DNA of 64,000 nt from Diphasiastrum complanatum (lineage: Eukaryota > Streptophyta > Lycopodiopsida > Lycopodiales > Lycopodiaceae). Of the stretch, positions 43,201-52,400 are shown piece after piece; the first letter of the stretch is position 1; every line of letters starts with the position of its first letter. The stretch is from positions 19,806,655-19,870,654 of the forward strand of contig CM055100.1 in assembly GCA_029204225.1 (NCBI GenBank), written 5' to 3'. Both the position numbers and the translations under genes were made by a program. The notes beneath the pieces are model-generated. The model did not search any database and was not told the DNA's origin. It saw only the letters and a program-made list of their open reading frames with translations.

Positions 43201-46200
43201 TTTAGAATGAAGTTCAAGCACTTAAACTGTAGTAATATGTAAAATGGGAGGGAAAAACTGGCCCTATAAGTGAAAAATTCGGCCAAAACAAAGAGCAAGG
43301 GCCAAAACAGAAAAAAAAAATGGCCCCAAAACTTAAGCTGCAAGGGGCAGCAGCCAGGGATTGGCTTGGGAATGCCTTCTGCTTGCTATGGGAATGTTCC
43401 CCCACGTTCCAACACATTCCCGTGTTGGGAGCAGGTGGGAATGACATTCCGCCATTCCCAAGGGGTGGAAAGGTTACCATGATCAATATCCTTTTTTTGG
43501 CCTAAAAGTTTTAGTTTCTCCCTTGGTTATGGAAATCACTGTTAGAATTGATGTTATGTACAAGAATACCTCAAGTGGAAAGTAAGGTGCTACTAATGCA
43601 GCTTGCATATCATTATTTGGAAAATTAGAAGTTGAGTTACCGAATTCCATTGTTGTCAAGTTCCCATGACTTCCATCTTTTTTGTACATCTCTCTGCATC
43701 ATTTTAGGAAATGATTACATTATCATTGAAGATCCACTACACTTCATCTTTCATATAACAGAGTATGTTTTTCAAGATCTGATAACAGCATCCCATTTTT
43801 ATAGTAGGATGCTGAAATTTTTTCGACAGATTATTTATTCAATTCTATGTCATGGAGATCAAAATTCCATCTTAAGGGTTTGCAAGCACTTCATCTCTTT
43901 CACACTTTGACATTATGTTTCAAGATCTGTTCATAAGGGTGTCCTTATTACACAGTAAGAGTTACAAACAAGGCATGATTATGATACATAATGGGGACCT
44001 CTGTAAGAGATTACTAATTGATCAACATTGAATCATCTATGTAATATTAGCCTTCTTAGTGATATGAGTTTATTATCTTAAGTCATTGCAATTACTTTTG
44101 ACAACCTATTGATAGGATGTCTCATAGATGCACCGCAATTCTGAATCGCGATCAGAATCGCGATTCAGAAACGCGTTTCGGGATTTTCCCAGAATCGCAC
44201 AGAATCGTTTTTTTTTTTGAAATTTTTTTAGGCAATATGGGTATCAGATGAAAGCTCTGATTGAGAGCATATGACTGTGTAGTTTGCTGACTGTTTCTGG
44301 TGCAAAACACCAAAAAGTGCCCCCCAAACCCCCCACCGGGGGGCTACCGCCCGGGCCCCATGTTTCTCGGGGGGCTACCGCCCCCCGAACCCCCTAGAGC
44401 TTCCTGCTATATAGACATTGTAGATAAAAATGCTACCGCCCCCCCCTAAGATAAAAATGGGGTCCAAATGCGTGCCGAGAAGGGCCCAATATTTATGCCC
44501 TCAACTGTATGCACATTGCACTCACATCTCCAGTGAAACGATTGCAAAAGTGATCATCATCCATACAGTTGATAGCCCAAACTGTAGGATTAACATTTAT
44601 TGAAAACTAGAGCAAATGACAACCGGATAGCTACTGAAAATGAGATCTGTTTGTGCCTCATCTACTGCACTTCTGAGAGGCAAAACTGACCATTGATCCC
44701 CTAAAAATATTTCAGCCATAAGCTATTTTTCCAAAAAAAAATAAAAAATTTATTTTTTATTTTTTGGCGATTCTGGGTTCAGAATCGCGATTCGCAGAAT
44801 CGTGATTCGCGAATCGCGGACCCAGCGAATCGCGATTCGGTGCATCTATGATCGAAAGTAACTCTAGCAATGGTTAGTACATGATATTGATATCAATTGC
44901 TCTTTTATTATCATTATGATATGATACACAATATTGTGCTCGACAATCTATATCTATCTAGAACTCTTCAACATTGTGTACATCATCAGTTGTTCTTACA
45001 TCATCTTCTACTATTGTGGCTTGCAAAAATTTGGCAAGTACTTGGCTCGAATACTTCCACTCCAGTTCCATTGCTACTCCTAAATGGCATACTCGATAAG
45101 GTAATTTAGAGCTTATTGATATGCTTCAAACAATATCCTATTACATCCTTATGGTCTCCCTTGACCATAGTTGCAGCAAAACGTTTAAAATGCTCAAATA
45201 ACATGTTTCAGGCATTTGAAAATGTCTTCCACACATTTGGAACGCTGCCTCGAAAAACCAGCAAAATAGCCTCCAAAGAAGATGATGATATTGCAAAAGA
45301 GCCTAAAAACCAGCAAGCGAAAATGTGCAAAAATATGTCAAAATAGGTGGGTATGCTGAAAAGAGAAATAAAATATAAAGTAAAATAAAACAAGGTAGCT
45401 CAAACTGCGACAACAAAGAGGGCAATGCAATTGCTAGAATGTCGACCAAAAACCAGCAACTGCTGATGAAATATGTGTCGAAATCTCCTCCAAATACGGT
45501 GCTGGAAAGTGCCATAGGTACTGCTCAATAAATCTGCCAAAACAACTACCGGAAAAGATAGCCGCCAAAAATGATCTGCAGCAAAAAAAAAAAAATTCGG
45601 AAGAACTTCCACTAAACATCCACTACAAAAAATCAAGATTTGCCAAGTGGAAAAAAAAAACTAGCACTCCCACCAAGGAAGGAAATTGCTCTAATACCAA
45701 GTTAAGAACGCATCTATAGATTCAGCATGAAAGATAGAAAATAACATTCTTAAAAGTGGCAAAATAATCATTCACAAGCATTCTCTAACAAAGAAGACTA
45801 ATGACATAATGGTTGCCGACAGCTCAGGCAGATCTCCAACAAAGATCTCCGGGACAAAGATGGAACTCGCCTACAAAGAGCTCAAGACTCCAAACACATG
45901 ACTAACTAATGAATAGCCTTCGTGGCTATTTATACTAAGCGAAAGCTACCTCCCTTCAATTGAGTTGGAGGGAAATATGAAGATTCAAATGTAAGGGCCC
46001 AAATTCAGAACCATGTAAATTAGTGTTCCAAGGCCTGCCAAATGTAATAGAAAGTGTGGCCAAAAATAGGGAAGTATGGACTACATACTCCAATAACCAA
46101 TAATTCTCTAGTAAGTGCCAAACATAAGTGAAGAGCCCAAACACCCAACCTATACTCCGAATTGATAAATAATAACAAGTTTGAAGCCATGATTTATATA

Positions 46201-49200
46201 GACATCCATGCCCTAACATTTGGCCTATAACTCTCCCTCCAGAAGACCACTGTGTCCTCACTATAATGCCATCCATTTCTATGCTTATGCCACACTTTTG
46301 GTCTATACAGTTGGCATGATAATGCTTTGTATGCAGAAGCTAAGTTCATATAACATGTTATATTCACTTGCTTCATCATATTCATGCCTTTATTCAACAT
46401 TCTTGGTCCTTCAAACTAGCATAGTATCTATATGTATGCAACAAAGCTCTTTTGATATACTATAGTCATTTGGTTCATATTTATGCCTTAATTTGGCATT
46501 CTTGTTCCATTCATATAGCGTTATGATATATAGTCTGTAGGTAATTTGTCACTTAACAGTTTTTCGGCTATTACATCGATCCACACTGCACCAACTATTG
46601 GCGAATTCATTTGTATGTGCGCTTTGTAGTATTATGTTAATCAAGCCAACCTAATAGATCAAGAATGACAAGCCGTAGCAGCAAGGAACATACCAAGAAA
46701 ATCTTGTTGAGCTAATAGTCAGTCAATCTTGAGAACATGTCATCAGTAATATCGTAGATATCCAAGCGTAACTAGCATGCCGATGGGCTGAAAAGTGGAA
46801 ATGGAAATATTGCAACCTATAGACATCGGTAATGTAGCTATTGCTAGAGCTTGAATATAAATAAAGCTTTTATTGAGTTTATGAAGGTGTCCACTGTCAT
46901 CACTATATTCCATGCAGAAACTTATGGGAAATACTCACTAGATATTTGTGTGTCTACTTATATGTATAATATATATGTATGTGCACATCACTATATTCCA
47001 TGCAGAAACTTATGGGAAATACTCACTAGATATTTGTGTGTCTACTTATATGTATAATATATATGTATGTGCACACACATACACATGTATATGTATATAG
47101 TATCTATGCTCGTGCACGTGTGTTAGCTAGTCAATATCTTCAACTATATTCAAGTTTCTATCAATTCAGTAGTTCTTGTCTTTACTCTTTTGTATCATGC
47201 TGTTAAAATAGTGGTGTAATAATTGCGGGCCTAGAACTTGATATTTTACCAAATTGCAACCTTTTGAGTAAGAAAAGATTGCCTTTCTGAAATTTTGCTA
47301 TGTCAACAACTTGAAACCATATGAGTAAGAAAAGTGTGTTTTTCTTGAGAATCTTTTTGAAAGAAATGGATTCTAAGCCTTGCTTATGGAATTTGGTCTA
47401 GGTGCTTTTTTTCCTAGTGCAGAGGAGATGGATTCCCAACTCAAAGTGAAGCTTATGCAGGTATCGCAAACATACTTTTATGGAATTTTGATGAGAAACG
47501 AACTTTTCTAGATGAATTTTTTTTGTTGCTTACAAAACCATCTAATATTTTGTTACTGAATTATCCATACTACATCCAAGTTTATCCTTTAGACATTTGT
47601 AGTTTGGCATCAGAGTCCAAATTTTATGTTTGGATTATTCCCTTTCAATTTATCTATAAGATTGAACTTTTGTTGTCGTTCGTCAAAGTCATCAAATACG
47701 GTTGAAAAAACAATATTGACAATGATGCTTATGATTGAACTTTGGTTTCTTTTTGTCCTTGTAATTGTCATCGCACTGAATAGTTTCTTGACATGGTATT
47801 GTCCCTTAAGAATATGTAATACGTTAATGAAATTTGGGAAGCGTTAAGAATGCCTCTTTCTTTGTCAAAATCTTGTATTGAGACTATAAAGTGGCAATAA
47901 ACTCATTTTTGTGGTCATGCTTTACAAACTGTGCTTGCATTTTGCATGCCCTACGTAAAATTATGTGATCCTACATTGATATCATGTTTGTGCCCAAACT
48001 CAAGTTTGAAAAGAATAATGTGTTTATATAAGGAATTGGGTTCCAATTTGATTAACATTGTGAAGATGTGATCTAGGAAGGGCGAATGAGAGGCCAAGCA
48101 TTTGTTACCTTCCCATCTTTGGAACTTGCAGAGGATGCATTGGTATCTTTTTATCTTATACATATTGTGTTGTAAGCTAAATTCTCAAATGTTTCACAAT
48201 GATTTTCTGAAGATAATGCTAAGCATATTAAGTGTTGCAAAACTAGTGTCAAAGGCTGAAATTTTTTTTCTAATTTTTCTTTTTAGCAAGTTGCCATTTT
48301 TTGGCTGTGCAACAAATCGTGAAATTGAGTCTTCTTTGATGTATGTTGTTTCTAAATAGTATAGTTGTGTTTGATGTATGTTTCTTTTCTAGGGCTGTAG
48401 CAAATTGAATCCTTTGATCAAGAATATCAATCATACTCGAAAGAAACCCAAAAAACTTGTGATTTTAACCTGTTAAAGCAGAGGTTTCCCTTCTCCTAAG
48501 ATGTCCAACCAATAATTCTCTTAGAAAACTAACTTTTTTAGCAGCAAAAACTTGAAATTTCAGCTTCGTAGAATGCATACAAAGTTTCTCTATATACAAA
48601 GCTAGGATATGAAAAGTCTCGTGCATAATAGTTACTTATGAAATCTAAAGACTGCTTTCCAACTAACTTTAAAATGCATCATTATTTGTGTACAAATTTA
48701 CAGCAAACTATAAATTTGAAGAAAATGTCTGCTCGGCTATTGGAAATGCCTTCGAGCTGCACAAGATAGTTCATAACTTCATAAGTAATGACAATATCGA
48801 GACATCCTAACATCATTTTGTATGATCAGTGTTGAGTTGTAACATAAATAATTTGATGTAATGTGGCCTTTGTTAGAGCCAAATTTGCAAATAAGCTAAT
48901 GTTGAAGATTAGAGCACACAACATTCGTTGAATCCATGAGAGAGAAAGAAAGCTTAAATAATGTCGTCGGTACCCGTGGGTACAAAAGACTGAAAATGTA
49001 CATGTAACCTATGCCATAACCATAGGAGCATAATAGACGTCTCCATAACTAACAATAAGAAGTACCATAGTTGCACTACGATTTTGAATCGCGGTCCGAA
49101 TCATGATTCGGAAATAAACCAGAATCGTACAGAATTGTTTTTTGTTTTTTTCTTTTCGAAATTTTTTTTGGGCAATATGGGTATCAGATGAAAGCTCTGA

Positions 49201-49363
49201 TTAAGAGCATTATTACTGTGTAGTTTGCCAACTGTTTCGGGTGCAAGATGGTCCAATTTAGGTGCATTAACTCCTAGGTTTACGCTATAGCTGCATTCAA
49301 TATAAAAAATTAACAAAAAAAAGAGAATGCTCCAATGTGTTCATAGTAGGAATTAACTCTGAT

Positions 49364-49403
<40 letters not shown>

Positions 49404-52400
49404 CACCATCATGATTGGACATGTACTGGCGAAACTATGTGGCCTATGAGGACCCACGATGTGTCGCTCTGATGATACGTCAGATGTTCATACTACGGAG
49501 AGATTTATACGGGACACCACAACATTCTACCTCACAACCATTGATCACTTCCTTCTTTACTAGGTGGAGATCACGTGATCTAGTGCCGGAGGAGGATTAC
49601 GACAACGACGAGGATGATAGCCGCTCACATGCTCATAGAGACCGGAGACAGTGTACTCCCCACCATCACGTTACTACCAGGATCACCAAACATCATACAC
49701 ATAGGCGTGCCACTGCTACACATGCTCATGCTCATGCCCACAGACGACGCCAGCAGGCTCCAGTGCTTTCTCATGCTGTGGCTCACATTACATCTTTTTA
49801 TAGTATCAGCAGCAGCAGTAGCACAGGCTTCGCAATCTTGACATCTTGACATAGATACATATGATCAGTATGCACACACACCGCATACGTGTCTATTTTA
49901 GTTTGTACTAGATGTTTTTCTTTTTCTTTATTACATATTGGAGACGTTTTATACGCTCCCATGGTTACCACACACTTGACATGTACTTTTTAGTCTTATA
50001 TGCCTTTTGTTAGAAGTAATAAATGATAATGTTAGTTTCCCATAGGTTACTTTGACCCAAAAGGTCGAGACTTGTGTAACCATGGGTTAGGTTTATTATT
50101 TAGACCATGTTAAGTCAGTTTAAGTTGAGTTGAACCCAATTTTGGTCCAGTAGTAATTCGTGAGTCCAAGTAAAGTCTAATTATGTTAAGGGAGGAGGAG
50201 GCCCAATATAATATAATCCGTTTTTTTTTTAATCACGATTCTGGCAGCGAATCGCGATTTGCGAATCGAGTAAACTGGAGTGATGTAACTAGATATATCT
50301 CTATCTGTCATGATCCGACATCCTCTTGAAAAAGGATGTGATGGAGGTAATGGTGGTGTGCACATCTATGGACCTCTACTGTCAGGCTATAGGTTTATAG
50401 CAAGGCTAAGCGCGAGGTCTGTGCTATCTCTGCTGCCGTCTCTATGTTCGTTGTCTTCTCTGCTCGACATGAGGAATTGGACACGATCAAGTGCATTGAT
50501 GTCTAGTGCGATGTCTATCTCATCCTCTGGAGTCTGATATGTTATCTATATCCACTATAGATCTTTGTCTCCATCTAGTAAAAAACTCTGTGATACTATC
50601 TGGTGGTGTATAAAAGTTTGGCCCTCGGGTACATCTACATCATCTCTTGTATCATCAAGGCTATGCAACGTGGATCCTCATATGTAATAAAAAATAGAAG
50701 TTTCCTAAGAGTATTTGATATAAGCAATAATATAGTCCCCTGATCTCACAATATGTTGGAGATATGAAGATGAAATGGTCCTCATCCTCAATTTCCCTTG
50801 TGTATAGATCTGACAAAAGTTATCCTTCCTAGGTATGCCATGAAAACGTCCCGTCTCAATGTAGCTGACATGATGAAACTCTTATTTGTCCTAGACTCTA
50901 GTATAAATCTCAATCCATGTGATAAACTTGTATCGAGGTATCTAGAGCGAGTAGGGTAGCCCACACAATCTACCTCCATGAAACGAGATCTATAATAGAG
51001 AGGTTTCACCCCAAGCTATCCATCCCAAATGGGTACATGCATATTTGAGTTGATCATGGGATTGACGAAAGTCATCATTGTACCAGAGTTGACTTGCATG
51101 ACAAGAAGGTTTATTATCAAATGTATATTTTGGCGCATGGGTGATAGATGAATGGGAAGCAGAGACAACTGTACGAATGACTCCTAACTGGAAAGTGAGA
51201 AAAGAGTGGTTAGAGAGAGTAGTACGTGTGATGGTGAAAGAGGTGATATGTGGAAGAAGAGGGGGTGATCCCATGAGATAGTCCATCACACTATGACCGC
51301 CACTATGTGGAAGTCAAGTGAAATCACGGGATGAAGGCCACTAAAGTAGACCATTGAAATGGCTAACTCGTGAGCTTTCCCTAGCTATAGGAAATGCTCA
51401 CCATAATTTGTAATAGGCCTGTCCTCATTTGCCGAATGTCTCGAAATACCAAGCTCATCATTGTCTAAAGCTTTGACGTGTAGAGGACCCATTTGCTGCA
51501 TGGAATGGTAGTTGGTGTGGTCCCATGTTGGCACTCTAACAGGAGAATATGCCCTCTATAAGGGAATTTGATTATATTATGGTGGGTCGTCTCTATCCGT
51601 TGAGTAGGAAGATGGTCTAGTGGAAAATAGCACATTGCAATATGGGATGTCCCTATCCAATCCTATAGTTGTCCCATTGAGTTGGATCCAAAGGTATTTG
51701 GCTTGATCATCTCTGTGAACAATCTCTTATCCTCTTTGAGATCATCCCTATATGAACATGCTAGCCCATGATTCATGTCCACCTGTTGATCTAGTCTTTG
51801 TTCTAAGAACTGATGCCCACTGAAATCTTGAAAAAGAAGGTAAACCTCACTGTACACTCTCATGTGTCTCTGTGAAATATAAAACATCACAACTATCTAT
51901 TAAGTCTATCAAATCACTTGTTGAAGAAGAGGTATGGATCCCGTTAAAGTTTCAAACACCAAGGCATAATGAAGATGAATGGGTCTTCGGGTTTTCTCCC
52001 ATGCCCGAAAGACCCAAATAAAAGTAGACATTTGTGGACCAAAAATGTCTACTTCTAGGCCAAGTAGCCGAAGCTAGTTGAGCATGGCACTATGTTGCAT
52101 CACTTAGTGAATCCTCTATGACCGCCTATGATATATGCACCTTTTCTGTGAATGTAAGTGCTAAAGGATGTAAACAATCACCAAGTAGCATGATTGCTTT
52201 AGATCTCATGAGGCAAAGAATGGTGACTGCACCACTCAAATGACATAGGTGTATAAGAGGGCTATGTAAAATCATCACTATTGGCTACCATCATGCCTCT
52301 CTACTGAAAACTACAAAACAGATCTTGTTGCTTTGTAAGCCATGAAAGGTCAATCATAGCCTCCTTGATATGCTAGCCTTGTCTTGTGACAATACCCTCT

